From NCBI GenBank assembly GCA_947085255.1, contig CAMTVQ010000001.1:310001-374000 (forward strand): a DNA stretch of 64,000 nucleotides, in the 5' to 3' direction. Under the pieces are notes generated by a model. It was not told the origin of the DNA, did not search any database, and was given only the letters and a program-made list of their open reading frames with translations. The DNA comes from CAMTVQ01 sp947085255 (GTDB lineage: Bacteria > Bacteroidota > Bacteroidia > Sphingobacteriales > Sphingobacteriaceae). This document shows, one piece after another, positions 44,022 through 53,094 of this stretch; within the stretch, counting starts at the first letter, position 1, and each line of letters begins with the position of its first letter. Position numbers and translations under genes: made by a program.

Positions 44022-46207
44022 TAATTCCCTAATTCCGACATAAACTTTACACGCATTAGCTGTATGTCTTCCCGGCTATAATCATCCTCGCCTAATACCT
44101 TTAGCGCATCATCTACCGAGTCCGTCTCGGCTGTACTAAAATAGTCAAATACTTCATCTTGTCTATCTTCATCCAACATTTCGTCTATATAGTAATCCAA
44201 GTTTAGCTTTGTACCAGAAGCAACAATAGCTTCCACCTCTTGTATTATTTGGCTTAACGAAATGCCTTTAGAACGGGCAATATCATCTAATGGAAGTCGT
44301 CTATCAATATTTTGGATAATAAACACCTTTAAACCCGACTTATTTACGGCAGATTTTACCACCATATCAATCGGACGGTCGATATCATTTTCCTCAACGT
44401 ATTTTTTAATTAGCTCTACAAAAGGTGCCCCATAGCGCATTGCTTTACCCGAACCAACACCACTCACCTGCTTTAACTCCTCCTGTGTAATTGGGTATTG
44501 CGTACACATTTCCTCCAGCGATGGATCCTGAAAAATAACAAATGGAGGGATATTTTTTTGCTTAGCTAACTTTTTACGCAGTTCTTTAAGCATGCCAAAC
44601 AACACCGTATCCAATGCGCCTCCACCTTGTACGTTCTCATCCTCTGCCGTTTCCATTGCTTCGTAATCACGATTCATGGCAAACTGAATATCGGTAGGGT
44701 TTTTCAAGAACGCCTCTCCAGATTTTACTAATTTAAGTGTACCGTAATTTTCTATGTCTTTTGTGAGGTAGCCATACAACTGCGCTTGACGCAGCACCGA
44801 TTGCCATACCTTTTCGCCACGTTCTTTACCTTGACCAAAATAAGGTGTTTTTTGATGCCCATAAGACAAGATAGGCTGTGTTTCCTTGCCCATCATTAGG
44901 TTTACCATATAATCGGAATTAAACCTATCACCTTCCGCTTTAATAAACGTAAGCAACATCGTTAAATCCTCTTTGGCATCAAACCTATCTGTTGGGTGTT
45001 TGCAATTATCGCAATTGCTATTGCAACCCGAATCGTCATACACTTCTCCAAAGTAATGTAGTATTTGTTTTCGGCGACAAACAGAAGATTCGGCATAGTC
45101 GGTTACTTCTTGCAAAATTTGCGTACCAATTTCGCGTTCGGCTACCGGTTTATCTTTCATAAACTTAGCCAACTTAATCACATCCTCTTCGGCATAAAAA
45201 GCAATGCAATTTCCTTCTCCACCATCACGTCCCGCTCTGCCTGTTTCTTGGTAATATCCTTCTAAACTTTTTGGAATATCGTGGTGAATAACAAAACGCA
45301 CATCTGGTTTATCAATACCCATTCCAAAAGCAATAGTAGCTACCACTACTTCCACCTCTTCCATCAAAAACATATCCTGATGATTAGCACGCACATCGGC
45401 ATCTAAACCCGCGTGATAAGGAATGGCTTTTATACCATTTAGGTTTAGTGCTTCAGCTACCTCTTCTACCTTTTTACGGCTCAAGCAGTAAATAATACCT
45501 GATTTTCCGTGATGCCCCTTCACATACTTGATGATTTCTTTCATCACGTTCTTTTTAGGGCGTATTTCGTAATATAAATTGGGTCTATTAAACGATGACT
45601 TAAACAGCATCGCATCCTGCATTTGCAGGTTTTTAACAATATCTTGTTGTACTTTTGGAGTAGCAGTGGCTGTAAGAGCTATAATTGGGATATTTTCGCC
45701 CAACATATTAAGCACCGAACGAATTTTACGGTATTCTGGTCTAAAATCATGCCCCCATTCAGAAATACAATGCGCCTCATCTACAGCTACAAACGAAATA
45801 GTTACTTGATTCAGAAAATCGATGTTCTCTTGCTTAGATAACGATTCTGGAGCTACGTATAATAGTTTTGTTTTACCAGCCAATACATCCAGTTTTACGT
45901 CTGCTATTTCGGCTTTATTTAACGACGAGTTAAGAAAGTGTGCAATACTGTCGCTACTACCAAATGCTCTCATTTGATCCACCTGATTTTTCATCAAGGC
46001 AATTAGTGGCGAAATAACAATAGCTGTGCCTTCTGTCATTAATGCCGGTAATTGGTAGCACATAGACTTGCCAGCACCTGTAGGCATGATTACAAATGTG
46101 TCGTTTTTTGATAAAATATTTGTGATAATCGCCTGCTGTTCGCCCTTAAACGTATCAAAACCAAAAAAACTTTGTAAATTATCAAACAACAACTGTTGCA
46201 CTTCCAT
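44021..46207 (-). CDS. recQ: ATP-dependent DNA helicase RecQ
   Basis: 3'-5' helicase of recombination and fork repair. The open frame extends to 46276, but the ATG at 46207 (MEVQQLLFDNLQSFFGFDTFKGEQQ) starts exactly at the conserved N-terminus and gives 728 aa. Domains in order: helicase core with MPTGAGKSMCYQLPA (Walker A) and VDEAHCISEWGHDFRPEY (DEAH), C-terminal RecA fold with QETGRAGRDG, zinc-binding Cys residues (CRRKQILHYFGE, CNSNCDNC), winged helix, HRDC domain, and a final helical extension. The frame ends at the edge of the TAATGAC repeats. Confidence 0.95.
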   Translation of the reverse strand: MEVQQLLFDNLQSFFGFDTFKGEQQAIITNILSKNDTFVIMPTGAGKSMCYQLPALMTEGTAIVISPLIALMKNQVDQMRAFGSSDSIAHFLNSSLNKAEIADVKLDVLAGKTKLLYVAPESLSKQENIDFLNQVTISFVAVDEAHCISEWGHDFRPEYRKIRSVLNMLGENIPIIALTATATPKVQQDIVKNLQMQDAMLFKSSFNRPNLYYEIRPKKNVMKEIIKYVKGHHGKSGIIYCLSRKKVEEVAEALNLNGIKAIPYHAGLDADVRANHQDMFLMEEVEVVVATIAFGMGIDKPDVRFVIHHDIPKSLEGYYQETGRAGRDGGEGNCIAFYAEEDVIKLAKFMKDKPVAEREIGTQILQEVTDYAESSVCRRKQILHYFGEVYDDSGCNSNCDNCKHPTDRFDAKEDLTMLLTFIKAEGDRFNSDYMVNLMMGKETQPILSYGHQKTPYFGQGKERGEKVWQSVLRQAQLYGYLTKDIENYGTLKLVKSGEAFLKNPTDIQFAMNRDYEAMETAEDENVQGGGALDTVLFGMLKELRKKLAKQKNIPPFVIFQDPSLEEMCTQYPITQEELKQVSGVGSGKAMRYGAPFVELIKKYVEENDIDRPIDMVVKSAVNKSGLKVFIIQNIDRRLPLDDIARSKGISLSQIIQEVEAIVASGTKLNLDYYIDEMLDEDRQDEVFDYFSTAETDSVDDALKVLGEDDYSREDIQLMRVKFMSELGN

Positions 46208-46265
46208 CGTAACTAACTGTGAGTAAAAAATATAGAGATTTGAAATTCGGTCTCCGAAATTAATA

Positions 46266-46273
46266 TAATTTTG
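46266..46273 (+). promoter_or_regulatory. candidate -7 box for kdsD
   Basis: TAATTTTG matches TAnnTTTG; a TTTG at 46239-46242 is 23 nt upstream, slightly far for the -33 element. It lies in the recQ-kdsD divergent gap. Confidence 0.4.
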
Positions 46274-46299
46274 CATAATTCCTTACATAAATCTCATAT

Positions 46300-47274
46300 T
46301 TGAAAGTGATAACACCCAACAGCATAATAACCAACGCAGTACACACTTTACAACTCGAAGCAGATGCTATTTTAGCCTTAAAAGCGCACATAAATTCCGA
46401 CTTTGTAGCCGTTGTAGAACGCATTTATCAATCGAAAGGACGCGTGATTGTAAGCGGTATTGGTAAAAGTGCCATTATTGCACAAAAGATAGTAGCAACA
46501 TTTAATTCTACAGGCACACCTGCTATTTTTATGCATGCTGCCGATGCCATTCATGGCGATTTGGGCATGATACAACAAGATGATGTTATTATTTGTATCT
46601 CTAAAAGTGGCGATACTCCCGAAATTAAAGTACTGGTACCTTTATTAAAAAAAGGGGGAAATGTTTTAGTGGGCATGGCTGGAAACGACCAATCGTTTTT
46701 AGCCAAAAACGCCGATTATCTTTTAAACACCACAGTAGCTAAAGAAGCCTGTCCTAATAACTTAGCCCCTACCACCAGCACAACTGCTCAGTTAGCTATG
46801 GGTGATGCCTTAGCCGTTTGCTTGCTGGAATGCAGAGAATTTACCAAAGAAGATTTTGCACGTTACCACCCTGGCGGAGCCTTAGGCAAACGCTTGTATT
46901 TACGTGTATTAGATGTAGCTACGCAACACGAAGCACCTAAGGTGTTAGAAAGCGATAGTTTAAAAACCGTTATTTTGGAAATTACCTCGAAGCGATTGGG
47001 TGCTACTGCAGTAGTAACTACCAAAGGAGAAATTGCAGGCGTTATAACTGATGGAGATTTGCGCAGAATGCTCGAAAAAGGAACCAATATTGAAGGGCTT
47101 ACAGCAAAAGACATTATGGGCTTACACCCCAAAACAATTGAAGCTGATGCTTTGGCAGTAGATGCATTGCTACTTATGCAAGAGCACAGTATTAGCCAGT
47201 TACTGGCTGTACAACAAAAAAAATATATCGGTATTATTCACCTACACGATTTGATTCGTGAAGGCATTGTGTAG
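46300..47274 (+). CDS. kdsD: D-arabinose-5-phosphate isomerase (KpsF/GutQ type)
   Basis: Converts ribulose-5-phosphate to arabinose-5-phosphate, the first step of Kdo synthesis. A SIS domain (GRVIVSGIGKSAIIAQKIVATFNSTGTPAIFMHAADAIHGDLG, ICISKSGDTPEIK) is followed by two CBS domains (VLEITSKRLGATAVVTTKGEIAGVITDGDLRRM and HSISQLLAVQQKKYIGIIHLHDL in outline). It has no ATG: TTG at 46300 or GTG at 46306. It gives 324 aa, the normal family length. manC follows after 30 nt, so both are probably transcribed together. Confidence 0.93.
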   Translation: MKVITPNSIITNAVHTLQLEADAILALKAHINSDFVAVVERIYQSKGRVIVSGIGKSAIIAQKIVATFNSTGTPAIFMHAADAIHGDLGMIQQDDVIICISKSGDTPEIKVLVPLLKKGGNVLVGMAGNDQSFLAKNADYLLNTTVAKEACPNNLAPTTSTTAQLAMGDALAVCLLECREFTKEDFARYHPGGALGKRLYLRVLDVATQHEAPKVLESDSLKTVILEITSKRLGATAVVTTKGEIAGVITDGDLRRMLEKGTNIEGLTAKDIMGLHPKTIEADALAVDALLLMQEHSISQLLAVQQKKYIGIIHLHDLIREGIV

Positions 47275-47304
47275 CACTACAAAATCAGTATTTTTACCCC
47301 CACT

Positions 47305-48393
47305 ATGAGTAATAAAAACTATTACGCCGTAATAATGGCTGGAGGTATCGGTAGCCGTTTTTGGCCAGTAAGTAAAACCGCTCGTCCTAAGCAGTTTATA
47401 GACATTTTAGGTACTGGCAAAACTTTAATACAACAAACCTACGAGCGTTTATTACACAGCTGTCCGAAAGAGAACATCTATATCGTTACCAATGAGCTGT
47501 ATCGTGGTCTTATAAACGAGCAATTGCCCGAAATAGCAAACGAGCAAATTTTAGGTGAGCCTTCTGCTAAGAATACTGCTCCCTGTGTGGCTTATGCATC
47601 TTACAAGATAGCTCAGAAAAATCCAGATGCAATTACAATTATAGCTCCATCTGATCATTTAATTTTAAAAGAAACCACTTTTACCGAGATAGTTGAGCAA
47701 GCTTTTGCCGAAGCAAGCGCTCAGCAATCGCTTATTACGCTAGGTATTTTACCTACTCGGCCCGATACAGGTTATGGATATATTCAGTATCAAAAAGAAA
47801 GTCAGGAAGATCATTTTTATAAGGTAAAAACCTTTACCGAAAAACCGAATATAGAGTTAGCCAAAACCTTTTTAGCAAGCGGCGATTTTGTATGGAACGC
47901 GGGTATTTTTATTTGGTCGGTAAAAGCTGCTATAAAGGCTTTTGAAATGTATTTACCAGACTTAGCAGAATTGTTCGCCGAGGGTAAAAATCATTATTAT
48001 AAATCCACCGAAGCTGATTTTATCAAAAGAATATACAGTCAATGCACCAATATTTCTATCGATTTTGGCATTATGGAAAAGGCGAAGAATGTGTTTGTAA
48101 AACCTGCTGATTTTGGCTGGTCGGACTTAGGCACGTGGGGTTCTTTGCATGCTATCTCTGAAAAAGATTATGTAGGCAATGCTGTAGTTGGCTCTAAGCA
48201 CGTTTTTGCGTACGATTCTGCTAATTGCATGGTAAGTGTGCCTAAAGACAAGATCGTAGTATTACAAGGCTTAGATGGCTACATAGTAGCCGAATACGAC
48301 AACACCCTACTTATTTGCAAATTAGAGGAAGAGCAACAGATAAAGCAAATGTCGGGAGATGTAAAAACGAAAATCGGCGAAAAATTTATTTAA
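47305..48393 (+). CDS. manC: mannose-1-phosphate guanylyltransferase
   Basis: Makes GDP-mannose from mannose-1-phosphate and GTP. The 362-aa protein opens IMAGGIGSRFWPVSKTARPKQF, the nucleotidyltransferase signature; GEPSAKNTAPCVAYAS, PSDHLI, FTEKPN and WNAGIFIW follow. It is the short form without the phosphomannose isomerase domain. Its product supplies mannose/fucose-type sugars for surface polysaccharides, in line with the adjacent Kdo gene. Confidence 0.94.
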   Translation: MSNKNYYAVIMAGGIGSRFWPVSKTARPKQFIDILGTGKTLIQQTYERLLHSCPKENIYIVTNELYRGLINEQLPEIANEQILGEPSAKNTAPCVAYASYKIAQKNPDAITIIAPSDHLILKETTFTEIVEQAFAEASAQQSLITLGILPTRPDTGYGYIQYQKESQEDHFYKVKTFTEKPNIELAKTFLASGDFVWNAGIFIWSVKAAIKAFEMYLPDLAELFAEGKNHYYKSTEADFIKRIYSQCTNISIDFGIMEKAKNVFVKPADFGWSDLGTWGSLHAISEKDYVGNAVVGSKHVFAYDSANCMVSVPKDKIVVLQGLDGYIVAEYDNTLLICKLEEEQQIKQMSGDVKTKIGEKFI

Positions 48394-49151
48394 CCTCGTT
48401 GTCGCAACACTTCATATAACAATACTCCTGCAGCTACCGATACATTTAAGGAAGCTATTTCTCCTTTCAATGGAATTTTTGCACGTGCATCGCACAGTTT
48501 CAAATATTCCGATGAAATACCATCTTCTTCAGAACCCATAATAATGGCTGTAGGCATGGTATAATCAGGGTCGGTATAAGTATTTTCTGTTTTTTCGGTA
48601 CATGCCACCAATTGCAGTCCGCTATCCTTTAAAAACTGTAAGGTGCTCTTTAGGTTGATTTCTCTACATACTGGCACCGAATACAAAGCCCCTGCCGACG
48701 TTTTTACGGCATCTGGATTAATTTGGGCAGCTCCTTTTAACGGAATAACAATAGCATGCACACCTGCACACTCGGCAGTACGTGCAATAGCACCAAAATT
48801 ACGCACATCGGTTATCCTGTCCAATACCATAATCAAGGGAATTTCTCCTCTTTCAAATATCTGAGGAACAACTTGCTCTAAAGAATGGTAGGTAATAGGT
48901 GAAATATATGCCACCACGCCTTGGTGATTTTTTGGCGTAAGACGATCCAGTTTTTCTACCGGAACCTGTTGATAGGTAAGATCATGTTCTTTTAATACGG
49001 TACGCAATTCCTGCAAAAGCACCCCACCAGAAAGTCCTTTCTGTATGTAAATACTTTCCATTTCTTGTCCAGCTTCTACGGCCTCTATTACAGCACGAAT
49101 GCCAAATACAAGTTTGTTACTGGTTTTTGTATAATCAGATATTGTGCGCAT
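48390..49151 (-). CDS. rlmB: 23S rRNA (guanosine-2'-O)-methyltransferase, RlmB type (SpoU family)
   Basis: A 253-aa SPOUT methyltransferase. An N-terminal substrate-binding domain (KLVFGIRAVIEAVEAGQEMESIYIQKG) precedes the knotted catalytic domain with motif 1 DRITDVRNFGAIARTAECAGVHAIVIP, motif 2 IIMGSEEDGIS and motif 3 IPLKGEIASLNVSVAAGVLLYEVLRQ. RlmB methylates G2251; other TrmH-like targets are possible, but the N-terminal domain fits RlmB. It overlaps the convergent manC stop by 4 nt. Confidence 0.92.
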   Translation of the reverse strand: MRTISDYTKTSNKLVFGIRAVIEAVEAGQEMESIYIQKGLSGGVLLQELRTVLKEHDLTYQQVPVEKLDRLTPKNHQGVVAYISPITYHSLEQVVPQIFERGEIPLIMVLDRITDVRNFGAIARTAECAGVHAIVIPLKGAAQINPDAVKTSAGALYSVPVCREINLKSTLQFLKDSGLQLVACTEKTENTYTDPDYTMPTAIIMGSEEDGISSEYLKLCDARAKIPLKGEIASLNVSVAAGVLLYEVLRQRG

Positions 49152-49157
49152 AGTCTA

Positions 49158-49955
49158 TTAGTTTGTGCCAATGGCAACTGTTTTAGTACTCATAATTGCT
49201 TCGTAAACACCATCCCATAGGTGAATGCGTTTTTGCAGCGACTGTATAATCACTTGCGTAGCCTCTTCCCAATACGCCTCATTGTTACCGCATAAGCTTT
49301 CGGTCATTTGTAGCGCAAGTATGCTGTGGTGGTCGCCATCTACTTCAATATGACGTTCGAGGTAATACTTAAACGTAGAAATACTATCCGGAAAGTTCTT
49401 ATCCATATCATTTACGATAGACAAAAACATACCTGGTATTAAATCTTCGCGACCAAAGGTAAAAATAGCCGCCTGCAAATAATCTTTATTACTGCCTATA
49501 ACATCAAAGGTAAAATTCACAAAATCACGTGCTGCCGTAGGTGTTTCTGAATCTATAAATGCTTTGTCGAAACTACCAGAAGCTTGTAGAGTTGCTACAA
49601 ACTTTTCGATGAGTGCAGTATCTGCATTACACTGATACATCGCATCTAAATAAAGCTCAAAATGACTTTTTCTAACGCCATTACTATCTACATCTGCTTC
49701 TTCGCCTACTACTATTTCATTAATTAGGTAACGCGTAGTTGCCAATCCTTTTGGAAACCATGGCACCGACGTACACGTAAGATTATTTTGTAAGGCTTTT
49801 AGCAACGACATAAAATCCCATACGGCATATACATGGTATTGCATAAAAATTTGCAAATCACGTACATCTTTAATTACAGGATATACTTTGTGATGGATGA
49901 TTTGTTGGCGTAAAGGTTCTATAGCGCTTCTTATGCGTGCTAAATGCGGATTCAT
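49158..49955 (-). CDS. DUF3050 protein (haem-oxygenase-like fold)
   Basis: A 265-aa all-helical cytoplasmic protein matching DUF3050: LRQQIIHHKVYPVIKDVRDLQIFMQYHVYAVWDFMSLLKALQ at the start (in outline), VPWFPKGLATTRYLINEIVVGEEAD, and ERHIEVDGDHHSILALQM near the end. The conserved His and Glu residues suggest a di-iron or haem-oxygenase-like site. The reaction is unknown. It lies 6 nt upstream of rlmB. Confidence 0.88.
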   Translation of the reverse strand: MNPHLARIRSAIEPLRQQIIHHKVYPVIKDVRDLQIFMQYHVYAVWDFMSLLKALQNNLTCTSVPWFPKGLATTRYLINEIVVGEEADVDSNGVRKSHFELYLDAMYQCNADTALIEKFVATLQASGSFDKAFIDSETPTAARDFVNFTFDVIGSNKDYLQAAIFTFGREDLIPGMFLSIVNDMDKNFPDSISTFKYYLERHIEVDGDHHSILALQMTESLCGNNEAYWEEATQVIIQSLQKRIHLWDGVYEAIMSTKTVAIGTN

Positions 49956-50258
49956 ACGTGTATTAGTATTTATTTATGTGCAGATTTGATAAAAATTTGC
50001 TCCTTAATTGGGAGTTAAATTTGCTCGACAAAAGTAACCAACATTTCGGCAACTCAAGGTGTATTTTTTAGTATGCTGATACTTAAAGTTATACTGAAAA
50101 AAATGTAACAAAACTGTTTACTTTGTGTAAAGTATATGTTAATACAGGTAATTATTTTTCGCTATTCACATTTTCATTTTTATTAACAGGTAAAAAAACA
50201 ACCTAAATAGTTGTTCCTACGTATCATTAAAACGACTATCATTTTAGTTATGCACCTA

Positions 50259-50281
50259 TTATCAACACCAAATGTGTATAA
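50259..50281. promoter_or_regulatory. two DnaA-box-like nonamers upstream of dnaB
   Basis: TTATCAACA (50259-50267) and TGTGTATAA (50273-50281, complement TTATACACA) each differ by one base from TTATCCACA. The surrounding 49956-50388 gap is A+T-rich and holds no gene. Two boxes near dnaB could mean DnaA control; they are too few to call an origin. Confidence 0.35.
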
Positions 50282-50373
50282 GTATACTTACTGTTTAACG
50301 TAGCTTTTCATTACCTTGTACTAACAGAAAAAGCGTGTTGAAAATCGGTTTAAGCACCCTGCACTTTCCGTAA

Positions 50374-50381
50374 TATATTTG
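50374..50381 (+). promoter_or_regulatory. candidate -7 box for dnaB
   Basis: TATATTTG fits TAnnTTTG and ends 7 nt before the ATG at 50389, implying an almost leaderless mRNA; GTTTAA near 50348 is a weak -33. Confidence 0.45.
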
Positions 50382-50388
50382 CCGCCCC

Positions 50389-51948
50389 ATGTACAACGAA
50401 CAAGACCAACAACGCAACAACAGAACACGCCCTACACGTTTAACGGCTAACAATTTGCCGACTAATCAGTTAGGTAAGCTACCGCCACAGGCGTTGGATT
50501 TAGAAGAAGCTGTTTTGGGTGCGTTAATGCTCGAAAAAGATGCACTAACGGCTGTTATCGACATTCTAAAAACGGATGTTTTCTACCACGAGGCGCATCA
50601 AAAAATATTTGAGGCCATTCGTAAACTGTTCGAAAAGTCGCAACCTGTAGATATTCTTACCGTAACTGCCGAAATGCGCCTACAAGGAACATTAGAGTTT
50701 GCAGGTGGTCCGTTTTACATTTCCGAGCTTACCAACAAAGTGGCATCGGCCGCCAATATTGAGTTTCACGCACGTATTCTTACTCAAAAGTATATTCAGC
50801 GCGAGCTTATTCGCATTTCTACCGAAATTACCACCAGCGCCTATGAAGATACGAGCGACGTGTTTGATATTTTAGATAAAGCCGAACAAAATTTATTCTC
50901 TATTGCCGAAAATAACTTACGCCGTAGTTCGGAGAGCATGAGCGATTTATTGCGCAAATCGATTGAGCAAATTGAAAAACTAAAAGATAAAGAAGACGGA
51001 CTAACTGGAGTTCCTTCTGGCTTTGGCCGATTAGACCATATTACTTCTGGCTGGCAAAAATCAGATTTGGTGATTATAGCTGCCCGCCCAGGTATGGGTA
51101 AAACCGCTTTTATATTAAGTGCTGCACGTAATGCTGCGGTAGATTTTAAGAAACCGGTAGCTATTTTCTCCTTAGAGATGTCGTCGGTACAGTTGGTAAA
51201 TCGTTTGATATCTGGCGAAGCAGAGTTAGAATCGGGAAAACTGCGTAAAGGTAACCTAGCAGAATACGAATGGAAGCAGTTACACGCTAAAATTGGTAAA
51301 CTTGCAGAGGCTCCCATTTTTATAGACGATACGCCAGCATTAAATATTTTTGAGATGCGTGCTAAGTGTCGCCGACTAAAGGCGCAGCACGATATTCAGC
51401 TTATTATAGTGGATTATTTGCAGTTGATGACCGCCAATAGTGATGGTAAAAACGGGAATCGTGAGCAAGAAATTGGCTCTATATCTCGTGCCCTAAAAAG
51501 TTTAGCAAAAGAGTTAGATGTACCGGTAATTGCCCTATCGCAGTTGAGTCGTGCAGTAGAAACACGTGGGGGTGATAAAAAACCACAATTATCCGATTTA
51601 CGTGAATCGGGTTCTATTGAGCAGGATGCCGATATGGTAATGTTCCTGTACCGTCCGGAATATTATCAGATTACAGAAGATGCCGATGGAAACAGCACAC
51701 TTGGTATTGGCGAAGTAATTATTGCCAAGCACCGTAACGGTTCATTGGATACTATACCTCTACGCTTCATCGATAAGTTTGTAAAATTCACCAATTTGGA
51801 TGAATTGAACAATTTTAGCACGGGCAAAGACGATAGTCCTTTCAAAAACATTGATCCTTCTACCCAATTTGGACAGCCGGGTATTATGATACGTCCTTCT
51901 AAAATGAATGATTTGGATGACCATATGGACGAACCGCCACCGTTTTAA
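50389..51948 (+). CDS. dnaB: replicative DNA helicase DnaB
   Basis: Hexameric fork helicase, 519 aa. The N-terminal domain starts at PPQALDLEEAVLGALMLEKDAL; the linker is followed by the RecA-like domain with Walker A AARPGMGKTAF, FSLEMSSVQLVNRLI, Walker B IIVDYLQLM, the H4 region RAVETRGGDKKPQLSDLRESGSIEQDADMVMFLYRPEYY (in outline) and HRNGSLDTIPLRF. There is a hydrophilic C-terminal tail. No intein is present. An interspersed inverted repeat follows 10 nt after the stop. Confidence 0.96.
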   Translation: MYNEQDQQRNNRTRPTRLTANNLPTNQLGKLPPQALDLEEAVLGALMLEKDALTAVIDILKTDVFYHEAHQKIFEAIRKLFEKSQPVDILTVTAEMRLQGTLEFAGGPFYISELTNKVASAANIEFHARILTQKYIQRELIRISTEITTSAYEDTSDVFDILDKAEQNLFSIAENNLRRSSESMSDLLRKSIEQIEKLKDKEDGLTGVPSGFGRLDHITSGWQKSDLVIIAARPGMGKTAFILSAARNAAVDFKKPVAIFSLEMSSVQLVNRLISGEAELESGKLRKGNLAEYEWKQLHAKIGKLAEAPIFIDDTPALNIFEMRAKCRRLKAQHDIQLIIVDYLQLMTANSDGKNGNREQEIGSISRALKSLAKELDVPVIALSQLSRAVETRGGDKKPQLSDLRESGSIEQDADMVMFLYRPEYYQITEDADGNSTLGIGEVIIAKHRNGSLDTIPLRFIDKFVKFTNLDELNNFSTGKDDSPFKNIDPSTQFGQPGIMIRPSKMNDLDDHMDEPPPF

Positions 51949-51958
51949 TAGGTCTTTT

Positions 51959-52016
51959 GTCACCCTGAGCGTAGTCGAAGGGTGCATTTAGATGCTTCTA
52001 CTACGCTCAGCATGAC
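51959..52016. repeat. interspersed inverted repeat (GAGCGTAG family), second copy
   Basis: A 22-nt arm at 51959-51980 (GTCACCCTGAGCGTAGTCGA..) and a complementary arm at 51995-52016 (..TACTACGCTCAGCATGAC). It shares the GTCA..CTGAGCGTAG core with the element at 20396. It may double as a terminator for dnaB and the convergent gene. Confidence 0.75.
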
Positions 52017-52028
52017 ACATTAACTCAA

Positions 52029-52910
52029 TTAAGTTGAATGAGGACAAGTGGAGTCCACACGAAAGAGTTTTTTATCAATTCCATCTTTTGCTAATTGGAT
52101 TTCTTCTATTATTTGGGCTAAATATGACTCATAACTCTTCAAAGAATTTTTCCATTCGTTATAGATGAATTGAATTTCTTGAACCGTTTTGATTAATTGA
52201 ATGGGCAAAAAATCCTCAGGCGATTCTTTGTGTCGTACTTTATAATAAGTTTCAATAGGGTTTATTAAGTTTAAAACGGTCGTCTCATAATCACTTGTAT
52301 TATTAGATTTTATCCACTGATTGTATATACTATTGAGTTCGATTAAATCTTTATTAGCAATTATCTCTTGTTTAGTTAAATTGAGAAGAGTTACTTTCAA
52401 TTCATGAAATTCACGTACCTTTTGGTTCCAATCATTCCTGATAATTCTGTGATTATTATTAAATTCTTTATTAGAATTAACATATCCTTCAATGGACACC
52501 TTTAAGAAATCAATAAGACCAAATATTTTTATTAATTCTTGTTTATTTTTTCCATTTCTAACCCAAGCTGAAAAAAGTTCTTCTTTATTAATTGCTTCAA
52601 AGATTGAAAAGGGTTGACTAACTACAATAAGCCCTAAACCACTAGCATTTTTCAGGTCAGCCACTTTATTCTTTTGTTCTATCATTAAACTTAGTTGTTT
52701 TTCTATAGCATGAATTTGATTCTCAAAATATATTTTAAAATAATCAAAAACTCTATTTATGCGTCGAACTTCTTGATTCATATTTACTTTATTTGATATT
52801 ACATACCCTAGAAAAAAAGTAAATACAATTACTACTGGGTCTAAATAAATATCTATATAATCATGCATGTCACGATTATTAGCTATTAAAAGATAATTTA
52901 AATTAATCAT
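52029..52910 (-). CDS. single-span membrane protein with coiled coil, unknown function
   Basis: A 293-aa protein with one membrane helix near the N-terminus (about 24-41, VVIVFTFFLGYVISNKV) and a long, charged, helical cytoplasmic or periplasmic part, probably coiled-coil around 45-80 (RINRVFDYFKIYFENQIHAIEKQL). No catalytic motif or family is recognised. A+T content is higher than in its neighbours. It is monocistronic between a repeat and a 180-bp A+T-rich gap, and may be accessory. Confidence 0.7.
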   Translation of the reverse strand: MINLNYLLIANNRDMHDYIDIYLDPVVIVFTFFLGYVISNKVNMNQEVRRINRVFDYFKIYFENQIHAIEKQLSLMIEQKNKVADLKNASGLGLIVVSQPFSIFEAINKEELFSAWVRNGKNKQELIKIFGLIDFLKVSIEGYVNSNKEFNNNHRIIRNDWNQKVREFHELKVTLLNLTKQEIIANKDLIELNSIYNQWIKSNNTSDYETTVLNLINPIETYYKVRHKESPEDFLPIQLIKTVQEIQFIYNEWKNSLKSYESYLAQIIEEIQLAKDGIDKKLFRVDSTCPHST

Positions 52911-53094
52911 TAATTTTTGTTAAAAATCACAGTGAAACAACTATTATAAAACGGTAATTGTGAAATAAATGTAATTTATAAACTTAACATTAAATAATTC
53001 TTTTACACTCCAAAATTTACCTGATTACTATAATTCAATTCGACTTATAACGTATAGTAGTTCACTAACAAAAACACGAAGTTTTATTAAATAT

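Noticed and set aside
49956..50388. Replication origin upstream of dnaB
   Set aside because: Only two approximate DnaA boxes, no clustered boxes or unwinding element pattern that I can support.
50841..51317. 158-aa frame antisense to dnaB
   Set aside because: Shadow of a highly conserved coding region.
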